Shown: piece after piece, positions 26,771-35,363 of the stretch
How positions within the stretch are numbered: position 1 is the stretch's first letter
Layout: each line of letters starts with the position of its first letter
From: Paracoccaceae bacterium
GTDB lineage: Bacteria > Pseudomonadota > Alphaproteobacteria > Rhodobacterales > Rhodobacteraceae
Assembly (NCBI GenBank): GCA_022763485.1
Contig: JALEGX010000032.1
Location: 1 to 64,000 of the forward strand
Direction: 5' to 3'
Length of the DNA stretch: 64,000 nucleotides
Notes under the pieces: model-generated
The model's database searches: none
What the model saw: only the letters and a program-made list of their open reading frames with translations
Told to the model about the DNA's origin: nothing
Position numbers and translations under genes: made by a program

Positions 26771-27832
26771 ATGTTGGACGCCTCGACCACCGCCACCTGC
26801 CCTGCTCACGCCCCCAAGGACCACCCGAAGGTCCCGACGCAAAAGGTGGGCATCCTGTTGGCCAATCTGGGCACGCCGGATGACTATTCCTATTGGCCGA
26901 TGCGGCGCTACCTGAATGAATTCCTGTCGGATCAGCGCGTCATCGACTATCCGAAATGGAAATGGCAGCCGATCCTTCAGGCGATCATCCTGACCAAGCG
27001 CCCGTTCAGCTCGGGCGAGGCGTACAAATCGATCTGGAACCACGACAAGGGCGAAAGCCCCCTGATGACGATCACCAAGGACCAGACCGCGAAAATCCGC
27101 GCCGCCATGGCGGACCGCTACGGTGATCAGGTGATGGTCGATTTCTGCATGCGCTACGGCAACCCTTCAACCAAGTCCAAGGTGAAGGAAATGGTCGCCG
27201 CCGGCTGTTCCCGTATCCTGTTCTTCCCGCTCTATCCGCAATACGCCGGCGCCACCACGGCCACCGCAAATGACCAGTTCTTTCGCGCATTGATGGACGA
27301 AGCCTGGCAGCCGGCCACCCGCACGGTACCCGCCTATTTCGACGAACCCGCCTATATCGACGCTTTGGCCAGTTCGGTTGAAACGGCTTACGCCGCGATG
27401 GAGAGCAAGCCGGATGTGCTGGTCGTGTCCTACCACGGGATGCCGGAACGCTACCTGATGCAGGGCGACCCGTATCATTGCCAGTGCCAGAAGACGACGC
27501 GCCTGCTGAAGGAGCGTCTGGGCTGGGCTGACACCGATATCGTCAGCACCTTCCAGTCCCGTTTCGGGCCCGAAGAATGGCTGAAGCCCTATACGGTGGA
27601 TCACGTCGCCGATCTGGCGAAAGAGGGCAAAAAGAACATCGCCGTCATCGCGCCTGCTTTCTCTGCCGACTGCATCGAAACGCTGGAAGAGATCAATGAA
27701 GAGATCCGCGAAAGCTTCGAAGAGGCGGGCGGCGAGAGCTTCACATATATCCCCTGTCTCAACGATCAGGACACACATGTCGCAGCGTTGTCGCGAATTA
27801 TTCAAGACAATCTCAAAGGTTGGCTGGACTAA
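26771..27832 (+). CDS. hemH: Ferrochelatase
   Basis: A 353-residue ferrochelatase that inserts Fe(II) into protoporphyrin IX, the last step of heme synthesis, at the inner face of the cytoplasmic membrane. The motifs KVGILLANLGTPD, FFPLYPQYAGATTA, the metal-handling SYHGMPERY, and PAFSADCIETLEEI are all present. The cluster-binding C-terminal cysteines of mammalian forms are absent. The ATG at 26771 is preferred; an earlier in-frame start would add 20 unlike residues. Confidence 0.96.
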   Translation: MLDASTTATCPAHAPKDHPKVPTQKVGILLANLGTPDDYSYWPMRRYLNEFLSDQRVIDYPKWKWQPILQAIILTKRPFSSGEAYKSIWNHDKGESPLMTITKDQTAKIRAAMADRYGDQVMVDFCMRYGNPSTKSKVKEMVAAGCSRILFFPLYPQYAGATTATANDQFFRALMDEAWQPATRTVPAYFDEPAYIDALASSVETAYAAMESKPDVLVVSYHGMPERYLMQGDPYHCQCQKTTRLLKERLGWADTDIVSTFQSRFGPEEWLKPYTVDHVADLAKEGKKNIAVIAPAFSADCIETLEEINEEIRESFEEAGGESFTYIPCLNDQDTHVAALSRIIQDNLKGWLD

Positions 27833-27839
27833 CACAAAT

Positions 27840-27875
27840 CCCCGGTTCAAATAGGATCCAATCTTGGAACCGGGG
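27840..27875 (+). promoter_or_regulatory. Hairpin overlapping the ribosome-binding site of the 1000-residue gene
   Basis: CCCCGGTTC (27840-27848) pairs perfectly with GAACCGGGG (27867-27875) around an 18-base loop. The 3' arm contains most of the GGGGAG that serves as ribosome-binding site for the ATG at 27884. It could be the hemH terminator (no T-run), or it could hide the ribosome site and control translation. Confidence 0.6.
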
Positions 27876-27883
27876 AGCAGCAC

Positions 27884-30800
27884 ATGAATCTGGATCACTG
27901 GCGCGCAGCGTTCGAACAGAGCTGGGGGATCAAGGCTGATCTGACCCGCTTGGACGGCGAATATGATCTGAACTTTCTGGCCAAAGACGCCGATGGCGCG
28001 GGCTACATCCTCAAGGCGATGCGCCCGGGATGTGAGGCCTGGCTGGTCGACATGCAAATCGCCGCTTTGGACCATATCCGCGCCAATGCACCGGACGTGC
28101 CGGTTCCCGCAGTGATCCGAACCGCATCGGGCGACGCGATCCAGGCAATTGCAGACGAGAACGGTGATGAGCGGCTGGTCTGGGTGCTGGAACAGCTGCC
28201 AGGCCGTTGTTATGCGCGGGCTGAGCCCAAAACGCCAAACCTGATCCATCAGGTGGGCGTGGCGCTGGGGGCCTCGGCCAAGGCGCTGCAGGATTTCGCA
28301 CATGACGGGCTGGTGCGGGATTTCAAATGGGATCTGATGCGCGCAGGCTGGATCGGGGACCATTTCGACGTGATCGCGGACCCCGCGCGACGGGCAATGA
28401 TCGAGGAGATCCACGGCGAATTCGCCCAGTTAGAGCCTGTATTGGTAGATCTGCCCCAGCAGGCGATCCACAATGACGCCAATGATTACAACATCCTCGT
28501 CGCGGGCGAACTGACCGAACCGCGCGTGGTCTCGGGCCTGATCGACCTGGGCGATATGTGCCAGGCCCCGCGCATCTGTGACCTGGCCATTGCTGCCGCC
28601 TATATCGTGCTGGACCATGACGCGCCCGAAACCGCGCTGGCCGCGCTGGTCGCCGGATATCATCAGTCCAACAAGCTGACGGCGGCAGAGATCGACCTGA
28701 TCTGGCCCCTGCTGCGCGCGCGTCTGGCGGTGAGCGTGGTGAACTCCACCCTGATGGCGGTGGACAACCCCGATGACCCCTATGTCACCATCTCGCAAGC
28801 CCCGGCCTGGCGGTTCCTTGAAGGCTGCGACCTGCACCCCGGCCTGCTGAGCGCCCGCCTGCGCGCCGCTTGCAACCTGCCGGTGGTCGATGGCGCCGAC
28901 CGTGTGATGGCCTGGCTTGAATCCGAGCGCGGCAATTTCGCCCCGCTGATGGGTGAGGATCTGGGCAATGCTCCGCTGGGCGCGCTGTCGGTGGAGCACT
29001 CCACCTGGCCGCAGAACCCGTTTCACATGCCGCTGGAGGAAGCCGCCCGCGTGGGCGAAGAGTTCGAAGATAACGGCCGCATGTGGCTGGGTTACTATCA
29101 CGAACCCCGCCTGATCTATGCCGAACCCGCGTTCCGCAAGGGGCCGTGGAAGGCCAGCGACCGGCGCACCGTGCATCTGGCGGTCGATGCCTTCGCCCCT
29201 GCCGGAACGCCAATGTTCGCGCCGCTGCGGGGCGAAGTCTTTGTCGCCGAATACCGCGCCGGGCATCTGGACTATGGCGGGGTGATCATCCTGCGCCATG
29301 AAACGCCTGACGGAGACCCGTTCTACACGCTCTACGGCCACCTGAACCCGGAGTTCCTGGACCACCTGAAACCCGGCGATGTCATCGAAAAAGGCCAAGA
29401 GTTCTGCCGCCTTGGCGATCCCACGCAGAACGGTGGCTGGGCCCCGCATGTGCATTTCCAACTGGCACTGACAACCGAAGGGATCGAGGCCGACTGGCCC
29501 GGCGTTGGCGATCCGGACGAGATGTATATGTGGCTTGCGATCTGCCCTAACCCTGCCGCGCTGCTGAACCTGCCCGACGACAAGGTGCGCTATCACCCCA
29601 CCGACAAGGGCGAGGTGCTGCAGGGCCGGCGTGATCATTTCGGCGGCAACCTCAGCCTGACGTACAATGATCCGGTGATGCTGGTGCGCGGTTGGAAACA
29701 TCACCTGTTTGATGAATGGGGCCGCCCTTATCTGGACGCCTACAACAACGTCCCCCACGTGGGCCACGCCCATCCGCGTATCCAGGCGGTCGCAGCGGAT
29801 CAGCTTCGCCGCATGAACTCGAACACCCGTTACCTCCACCCGGCGCAGACCGCGTTCGCTGACAAGGTCCTGTCAAAACTGCCCGAGAAATTCGAGGTCT
29901 GCTTCTTCGTCAATTCCGGCACCGAAGCCAACGAACTGGCCCTGCGCCTGGCCCGCGCCCATACCGGCGCCAAGGGCATGGTGACACCCGATCACGGCTA
30001 TCACGGCAACACCAACGCGGCGGTGGCAATTTCCGCCTACAAGTTCAACAAACCCGGTGGAATCGGCAAAGCGGACTGGGTGGAGCTGGTAGAGGTGGCT
30101 GACGACTATCGCGGCAGCTTCAAGCGCGACGATGCGGATCGCGCGCAGAAGTTCGCGGATCTGGTCGATCCGGCTATCGCCGCGCTGCACGATCGCGGCC
30201 ACGGGATTGCCGGGTTCATTGCCGAAACCTTCCCCTCGGTCGGGGGACAGATCATTCCGCCCAAAGGCTATCTGCCTGCCGTCTATGACAAGATCCGGGC
30301 CGCCGGGGGCGTCTGTATCGCCGATGAGGTGCAGACCGGCTTGGGCCGGTTGGGCGAGTTCTACTTCGGCTTCGAGCACCAGGGTGCGGATCCGGATATC
30401 GTTGTCATGGGCAAACCCATCGGAAACGGCCACCCGCTGGGCGTTCTGGTGACGACCAAGGCAATCGCCGAAAGCTTCAACAACGGGATCGAGTTCTTTT
30501 CGACCTTCGGCGGCTCCACCCTCTCTTGCCGCATCGGCAAGGAGGTGTTGGATATCGTCGATGACGAAGGGCTGCAGGACAACGCCCGGATCATGGGCAC
30601 CCGTCTGATGGACGGCTTGCGCGTGCTTGAGCAGAAACATGCCTGCGTCGGTGACGTGCGCGGCATGGGGCTGTTTCTGGGGGTCGAGCTGATCAATCCG
30701 GACGGATCGGAATCAACCGGCATCTGTTCCTATGTAAAGAACCGGATGCGCGATCATCGGATCCTGATCGGCAGCGAAGGCCCGAAGGACAACATCCTGA

Positions 30801-30886
30801 AAATCCGCCCGCCTCTGACCATTGATGCAGAAGACGTGGATATGATTCTGGCGTGCCTGGATTCGGTTCTGGAAGAGCTGGGCTGA
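27884..30886 (+). CDS. Three-domain fusion: APH-like kinase, M23 peptidase, class III aminotransferase
   Basis: A 1000-residue protein. Residues 1 to about 330 are an aminoglycoside phosphotransferase/hydroxylysine-kinase-like domain, with the catalytic loop HNDANDYN (His196, Asp198) and the metal site GLIDLGD. Residues about 400-560 are an M23 (LytM) domain with all zinc ligands kept: HLAVD (His431, Asp435) and HVH (His522, His524), plus YGHLN. Residues about 585-1000 are a class III PLP aminotransferase with ADEVQTG and the PLP lysine in MGKPIGNG (Lys844). Kinase plus PLP lyase parallels human HYKK and PHYKPL/ETNPPL, where a phosphorylated amino alcohol is then eliminated. There is no signal peptide, so the M23 domain is cytoplasmic. 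Similar fusions are known from other bacteria, but the substrate is unknown. Confidence 0.9.
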   Translation: MNLDHWRAAFEQSWGIKADLTRLDGEYDLNFLAKDADGAGYILKAMRPGCEAWLVDMQIAALDHIRANAPDVPVPAVIRTASGDAIQAIADENGDERLVWVLEQLPGRCYARAEPKTPNLIHQVGVALGASAKALQDFAHDGLVRDFKWDLMRAGWIGDHFDVIADPARRAMIEEIHGEFAQLEPVLVDLPQQAIHNDANDYNILVAGELTEPRVVSGLIDLGDMCQAPRICDLAIAAAYIVLDHDAPETALAALVAGYHQSNKLTAAEIDLIWPLLRARLAVSVVNSTLMAVDNPDDPYVTISQAPAWRFLEGCDLHPGLLSARLRAACNLPVVDGADRVMAWLESERGNFAPLMGEDLGNAPLGALSVEHSTWPQNPFHMPLEEAARVGEEFEDNGRMWLGYYHEPRLIYAEPAFRKGPWKASDRRTVHLAVDAFAPAGTPMFAPLRGEVFVAEYRAGHLDYGGVIILRHETPDGDPFYTLYGHLNPEFLDHLKPGDVIEKGQEFCRLGDPTQNGGWAPHVHFQLALTTEGIEADWPGVGDPDEMYMWLAICPNPAALLNLPDDKVRYHPTDKGEVLQGRRDHFGGNLSLTYNDPVMLVRGWKHHLFDEWGRPYLDAYNNVPHVGHAHPRIQAVAADQLRRMNSNTRYLHPAQTAFADKVLSKLPEKFEVCFFVNSGTEANELALRLARAHTGAKGMVTPDHGYHGNTNAAVAISAYKFNKPGGIGKADWVELVEVADDYRGSFKRDDADRAQKFADLVDPAIAALHDRGHGIAGFIAETFPSVGGQIIPPKGYLPAVYDKIRAAGGVCIADEVQTGLGRLGEFYFGFEHQGADPDIVVMGKPIGNGHPLGVLVTTKAIAESFNNGIEFFSTFGGSTLSCRIGKEVLDIVDDEGLQDNARIMGTRLMDGLRVLEQKHACVGDVRGMGLFLGVELINPDGSESTGICSYVKNRMRDHRILIGSEGPKDNILKIRPPLTIDAEDVDMILACLDSVLEELG

Positions 30887-30937
30887 CGCCCGGCTCGGCC
30901 GACGGGCCTCCCTGATCAATCGCAGAAGACCAAAATG

Positions 30938-30967
30938 AAAAAGGCGGTGGAAACCCACCGCCTTTTC
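30938..30967. terminator. Bidirectional intrinsic terminator
   Basis: AAGGCGGTGG (30941-30950) pairs with CCACCGCCTT (30955-30964) around AAAC. The plus strand ends in TTTT and the minus strand in TTTTTCATTTT. It serves both the 1000-residue gene and the small gene ending at 30989. Confidence 0.88.
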
Positions 30968-30988
30968 CGCGAATTGTGCTTACAGCAA

Positions 30989-31168
30989 TTAGCTGCTGAC
31001 AGCTGCGCCGACCAGAACCAGCAGCAGCAGCGGCAGCAGGATGCCGCTCGACGAGCTCTGAGCTTCTTCGACGATAACCGGTGCTTCAACAACCGGCTCT
31101 GCCAGGTTGCCAGCGGAAGCAGCAGAAGCGGCGCCAGCCAGGGCAGCGGCGAGAACGAGTTTTTTCAT
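30989..31168 (-). CDS. Small exported protein with C-terminal membrane segment
   Basis: A 59-residue protein. It has a signal peptide (MKKLVLAAALAGAASAASA-GN), a short acidic Val/Pro-rich mature region (AEPVVEAPVIVEEAQ), a Ser-rich hinge, and a C-terminal hydrophobic segment (GILLPLLLLVLVGAAVSS). The start is fixed by GGAGG five bases before ATG. After cleavage about 40 residues would remain, held in the inner membrane by the tail with the acidic part in the periplasm. I recall short proteins of this form in roseobacters, but no function. It has its own terminator, so it is probably transcribed alone. Confidence 0.75.
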   Translation of the reverse strand: MKKLVLAAALAGAASAASAGNLAEPVVEAPVIVEEAQSSSSGILLPLLLLVLVGAAVSS

Positions 31169-31306
31169 GTTAACCTCCAGAATTTGCGCGGAATCAATAA
31201 CTGAACCACGCACCCAAGACTTACCTCGTAGTATTTTCTTTGCAGCAAAACGTTTGGATTGCAAACGCTTGTTACGGGGAAACTGCTCGGGCACGCCTCA
31301 ATGTGG

Positions 31307-31927
31307 TCAAATTAGCAACACCTGCGTGCCAACTTTGGCCATCGAGAACAATTCCGCGATATGTTCATTGTACAGCCCGATGCATCCGTTGGATGATCTG
31401 CGGCCGATTTTGCGCGTATCGTGGGTCCCGTGGATCCGATAGTACTTCCACGACAGGTACAATGCGTGAGTCCCAAGCGGATTGTCCGGACCCGGCGCAA
31501 TATAGTCCGGCCATTCAGGATTTCGCTTCTTCATAGATGGCGTCGGCGCCCAGCTCGGGCCTTCAACCTTGCGGATCACACTGGTCCGACCGCGGCGGGT
31601 CAGATCCTCGGTCAGCGGCACGGACGACGGGTAGAGTTTGTAAACAGATTGATCTGCGGACCAGTAGTGCAAGGCCCGCGACTGCGTATCCACCAGAATC
31701 GCGCCATTGCGCAGCGATGCGAAATACGGCCGCCAGTCCAAAGAGCGGAAGCTTGAAATGTTGCGGCGAACCGGCGGTTCAGGCTCCGGCGGCGGACGCA
31801 GCGGATCAAATGCGGGTTCTTCCTGCCCCTCCAGCACATCCTGCGCCAATGCCGGCGCGCCGATAAGGGACGCACCACCGGCCAGAAATTGGCGGCGCGA
31901 AGGAGAAAGGAACTTTTTGTATGACAT
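31307..31927 (-). CDS. L,D-transpeptidase (YkuD domain) with Tat-type signal
   Basis: A 206-residue exported enzyme. The N-terminus carries SRRQFLAGGASLIGAPALAQ, a twin-arginine-style signal cleaved near ALA-QD. The YkuD domain (about 75-206) has the catalytic motif IHGTH...SSNGCIGLYNEHI, with the active cysteine in NGCIG. Such enzymes form 3-3 crosslinks in peptidoglycan or attach proteins to it. It is near a second L,D-transpeptidase (32666-33187) but not in the same transcript, because a plus-strand gene lies between. Confidence 0.92.
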   Translation of the reverse strand: MSYKKFLSPSRRQFLAGGASLIGAPALAQDVLEGQEEPAFDPLRPPPEPEPPVRRNISSFRSLDWRPYFASLRNGAILVDTQSRALHYWSADQSVYKLYPSSVPLTEDLTRRGRTSVIRKVEGPSWAPTPSMKKRNPEWPDYIAPGPDNPLGTHALYLSWKYYRIHGTHDTRKIGRRSSNGCIGLYNEHIAELFSMAKVGTQVLLI

Positions 31928-32096
31928 GACCGTACCAGATTACCGAGTTCAGACTTTGCCCTGCATAATATGGCGGGAATGCCTCAGTCGCAAATCAAAC
32001 CAAAAGCGGATCGGGCAAATCACCGCTTGGAGATTTGCGCCTTCACCTCAGTCAGGGTAAACGCGTTCAAAGGCAGTGAGTTCAGAGGTCCTACAG

Positions 32097-32612
32097 ATGC
32101 GGGTGTTTTCGGCTTTATTGGTTGCGGGTGTATTGTTGAGCGCCTGTACCGCAACAACCCAGACCAGCCAGCAATTTGGAACCGATGGCAAACCCTTGCC
32201 AAAGGTCTATCGCATTCGCGGGGGGGACTCCGGTAAGCTGCAGTTCCGGATGCTGGACTCGGTGAATGCCCTACGTCAGGCCTCGGGCGTTGCCCCGGTG
32301 CAGCTGAACCCGCAACTGAACGCGGCCGCCGCGACGCATTCGCGCGACATGTCCCTGCAAAACCGCCCCTGGCACTTTGGATCGGATGGATCTTCGCCGC
32401 TCGATCGGGTTGCCCGGGCAGGCTATGCCGGGCCGATGATCGGTGAGGCGATTTCGGAAACCTACGAGACCGAGATCGAAACCCTGGCGGCCTGGATGGA
32501 AGACCCCGGCAGCCGTGGCGTGATCCTGGACCCCAATGCCGCCAACATGGGATTTTCCTGGCATCAGGAACCCAACGGTAAACTGTGGTGGACGCTGGTG
32601 ATGGGCGGCTGA
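32097..32612 (+). CDS. CAP-domain lipoprotein
   Basis: A 171-residue predicted lipoprotein. The lipobox LLSAC places the lipidated Cys at about residue 17. The mature part is a CAP/SCP domain (about 50-171) with NALRQASG, AAATHSRDMSLQN, HFGSDGSSPLDRVARAGY, and the ending WWTLVMGG. The ATG at 32097 is preferred to one 21 bases upstream because the signal peptide then begins properly and AGAGG lies eight bases before it. It stands between two L,D-transpeptidase genes, which suggests an envelope role; bacterial CAP activities are unsettled. Confidence 0.85.
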   Translation: MRVFSALLVAGVLLSACTATTQTSQQFGTDGKPLPKVYRIRGGDSGKLQFRMLDSVNALRQASGVAPVQLNPQLNAAAATHSRDMSLQNRPWHFGSDGSSPLDRVARAGYAGPMIGEAISETYETEIETLAAWMEDPGSRGVILDPNAANMGFSWHQEPNGKLWWTLVMGG

Positions 32613-32665
32613 GCCGCCTATCCCGTCAAAGAGACACACCTGATTCGGTGTTGCGCGCTCTGCTG

Positions 32666-33187
32666 TCAGGGGCGCAGCGTGATCAGCGTCCCGTTGTTGA
32701 CCATCGCATAGATCTCTTCGATCTCATCATTTGTCACCGCAATGCACCCGGCGGTCCAATCCGCTGTTTTGCTGGCACGCTTGCGATCCCGCAGCTTGTT
32801 CGGCTGACCGTGGATAAAGATCTCGCCCCCCGGTTTCTTGCCCAGCGCACGCGCCTCGGCAATGTCGCGGGAGTTGGGATAGGAGATCCCGATCGACAGG
32901 TGAAACGCGCTGTTCGGGTTTCGCCGATCAATCAGATAGGTGCCTTCGGGGGTTTTGCCGTCGCCTTCAATCTTCTTGTCGCCAGCGGGGGCAAAGCCCA
33001 GATCCACCTCATAGTCCCGCAGGATCTTTTCCCCGTGCAGCAGGTACATCTTGCGCGCGCCCTTGTTGACCACGATCGAGGTCACCTCCGGCCCGTTGTA
33101 GCTGCGGAACTTGTTGCCTGACGACGGAGCGCCGCAACCGGCCGCCAAAAGCGATACGGCCCCCAATCCAAAAACACGTCTTTTCAT
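32666..33187 (-). CDS. L,D-transpeptidase family lipoprotein
   Basis: A 173-residue predicted lipoprotein (lipobox LLAAGC, Cys at about 18). Its YkuD-like domain has the catalytic set IFIHGQP and TAGCIAVTNDEI, and KYLL-type strand KMYLLHGEKI at its start. It resembles the shorter L,D-transpeptidase/murein hydrolase group (YafK-like). The ATG at 33187 is chosen to give a clean lipoprotein signal. It is convergent with the CAP lipoprotein and lies after the sodium-channel gene on the same strand. Confidence 0.88.
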   Translation of the reverse strand: MKRRVFGLGAVSLLAAGCGAPSSGNKFRSYNGPEVTSIVVNKGARKMYLLHGEKILRDYEVDLGFAPAGDKKIEGDGKTPEGTYLIDRRNPNSAFHLSIGISYPNSRDIAEARALGKKPGGEIFIHGQPNKLRDRKRASKTADWTAGCIAVTNDEIEEIYAMVNNGTLITLRP

Positions 33188-33248
33188 TTGCCTGTACTCA
33201 ATAAAACCTGCTGCCCGGCGCATAACTCACCCCGGGCAGATTTCAAAA

Positions 33249-34034
33249 TCACTTCTGCGCGCGGTCTGCCTCTTGCGCGACCAACCGCTGTTCAATCGCT
33301 TCCAGACGAGCCAGAACCTCATCCCTATAGGCATCGGTCTTGACCTCATCCTCTTCGTGGTGGGCGTCCTGCATCGAGTTGACGATCAGACCCACCAACA
33401 GGTTCACAACCGCAAAGGTGGTGATCATGATGAAGGGCACGAAGAACGCCCAGGCGTAGGGGTAAACCACCATCACCGGCCGGACGATCCCCATTGACCA
33501 GCTTTCCAACGTCATGATCTGGAACAGCGAATACGCGCTCAGCCCAAGCGTTCCGAACCATTCGGGAAAGCTGTCCGCGAAGAGTTTGGTCGCAATGACG
33601 GACCCGATGTAGAAGATGATCGCCATCAGCAGGAACACGCTGGCCATGCCCGGCAGCGCGGTGATGAAACCTTCGACCACACGGCGCAGGCGCGGCGCCA
33701 CCGAGATGACGCGCAGAACCCGCAGGATTCGCAGCGCCCGGAGCACCGACAGTCCCTGAGCCGCCGGCACCAGCGCAATCCCGACGATAACAAAGTCGAA
33801 GATGTTCCAGCCATTGGAAAAGAAACGGAACCGATAGGCGATCAGCTTCAGCAGGATCTCAATCACGAAGATTGCAAGACAGACCTTGTCGAGCAGTGTG
33901 ACCAGAGCGCCGACACGTTCCATCAACGAGCCGGACGTCTCAATCCCCAGCAGCACCGCGTTGATAAGGATCACGATGGTGATGAAACGTCCAAACCCCG
34001 GATGTTCCAAGAATTTTTGCAGGCTTACGGGCAT
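33249..34034 (-). CDS. Bacterial voltage-gated sodium channel (BacNav/NaChBac family)
   Basis: A 261-residue ion channel subunit, four of which form a pore. S1-S3 span about 15-95. S4 has arginines every third residue (Arg99, 102, 105, 108) and is the voltage sensor. The pore loop contains the sodium-selectivity filter TLESWSM (175-181), the form found in NavAb and other BacNav channels. S6 ends near 220. The tail (about 225-255) is a charged neck and heptad-like coiled coil (EVLARLEAIEQRLVAQ) for tetramer assembly. In marine alkaliphilic or sodium-using bacteria such channels relate to motility, chemotaxis or pH balance. Confidence 0.93.
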   Translation of the reverse strand: MPVSLQKFLEHPGFGRFITIVILINAVLLGIETSGSLMERVGALVTLLDKVCLAIFVIEILLKLIAYRFRFFSNGWNIFDFVIVGIALVPAAQGLSVLRALRILRVLRVISVAPRLRRVVEGFITALPGMASVFLLMAIIFYIGSVIATKLFADSFPEWFGTLGLSAYSLFQIMTLESWSMGIVRPVMVVYPYAWAFFVPFIMITTFAVVNLLVGLIVNSMQDAHHEEDEVKTDAYRDEVLARLEAIEQRLVAQEADRAQK

Positions 34035-34060
34035 GTGGGCAGGTCCTGATCAGAAATGGA

Positions 34061-35290
34061 CTAGAGCGTGAATGACGCGACAAGTTCGGTATGGGCGGAC
34101 CAGCGGAACTGATCCACTGTCTGCACCCAGTTAAGCGTGTACCCGGCCGATACAAGGGTCTTTGCGTCGCGGGCAAAGGTGATCGGATTGCAGCTGACAT
34201 AGGCGATGATCGGTGTCTTCGCCTTGGCCAGTTCGGCGATCTGGGCCTCGGCCCCGGCGCGTGGCGGATCGATCACCGCCGCGTCAAAGGCCGCCCCGAA
34301 CGGGTTCAGCTCATCCGGCAGCACGGGCCTGCGAAACAGGTCACGCACTTCACTGGTGACTTTCTTGGTGCCCGCCGCCTTGCGCCACCCCGCATCCAAG
34401 GCGCGGATCATCTCATCCTCACCCTCAACCGCGTGGACTTCGGCGCGGGTGGCCAACGGCAGCGAAAAGGTGCCGCAGCCGGCAAAGAGGTCGATGATCT
34501 TGCCGGCATCGCCAACAATTTCACGCACACCGGCCAGAAGTGCCGCTTCGCCGTCCTTGGTGGCTTGCAGGAAGGCCCCGGCGGGCGGGCAGACATGCGC
34601 CGGTCCAAAGGGCTGGGTCGGTGGCTGTTCCATCGCGATCAGCTCATCGTCCCAGACCAGCCGGGCCATCTTGAACCGGTCCACCAGTCCCGCCAGATCA
34701 ATCCGCAACTGCGAATCCAGCGGTTTGCCATTGCGAACCAGCACATCCAGACCAATCTCGGACACAGTCAGGGTGACCGCCAGCGGGGCCTTGCGGCTTG
34801 CCCCGGTCAAGGCCAGCGCCTCGGCCGCGGGAATCGCCGCGATCAGAGCGGGATGCAGCAGATGACACTCGGGAATTTCGGTGATGACCCCGCTTGCGCG
34901 CCCATGAAACCCGGCCATCGCCCCCTTCTTGGTCCGGCGCACGGCCAGCGTGGCACGGCGGCGGGACCGGGGTGGCGAGGTGTGGATGGGCCGCAGCTCG
35001 GTCTCCAGCCCCTGCGCGGCCAGCGCGTGTCGGACGATGTCCAGCTTCCAATCGGCAACAAACCCGTCATCCGCATGTTGCAGCTGGCATCCACCACAGG
35101 ATTTGTAGTGACGGCACGGCGGCTGCACCCGATGCGCCGAAGGGGTTTCGACCCGAATCTCTGTCAAGGTGTTGCCATCGGGCACACCGCTCACAACCTC
35201 ACCCGGCAGGGTTCGCGGAGCAAAAAGGGGGCCTTCGGCAATGCCGTCGCCCTGGTGGCCAAGCCGGTCTATCGTCACGCTGCGTCTCAT
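34061..35290 (-). CDS. RNA (uracil-5-)-methyltransferase with Fe-S cluster (RumA/RlmD type)
   Basis: A 409-residue class I methyltransferase. The N-terminal TRAM-like region is short. The cluster-binding cysteines are visible in PCRHYKSCGGCQLQH (about 59-73), with the fourth Cys further on. The SAM site is IDLFAGCGTFSLPLA, and the catalytic Cys is in YVSCNPITFARD. The family makes 5-methyluridine in rRNA or tRNA. Which position is modified cannot be told. Confidence 0.9.
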   Translation of the reverse strand: MRRSVTIDRLGHQGDGIAEGPLFAPRTLPGEVVSGVPDGNTLTEIRVETPSAHRVQPPCRHYKSCGGCQLQHADDGFVADWKLDIVRHALAAQGLETELRPIHTSPPRSRRRATLAVRRTKKGAMAGFHGRASGVITEIPECHLLHPALIAAIPAAEALALTGASRKAPLAVTLTVSEIGLDVLVRNGKPLDSQLRIDLAGLVDRFKMARLVWDDELIAMEQPPTQPFGPAHVCPPAGAFLQATKDGEAALLAGVREIVGDAGKIIDLFAGCGTFSLPLATRAEVHAVEGEDEMIRALDAGWRKAAGTKKVTSEVRDLFRRPVLPDELNPFGAAFDAAVIDPPRAGAEAQIAELAKAKTPIIAYVSCNPITFARDAKTLVSAGYTLNWVQTVDQFRWSAHTELVASFTL

Positions 35291-35363
35291 GCCGCGCTAG
35301 ATACCGCGTGGACCGGCATTGCAAAAGGTGCAAACCAGACCCAAGCGGTTTTTCTGACACGGG

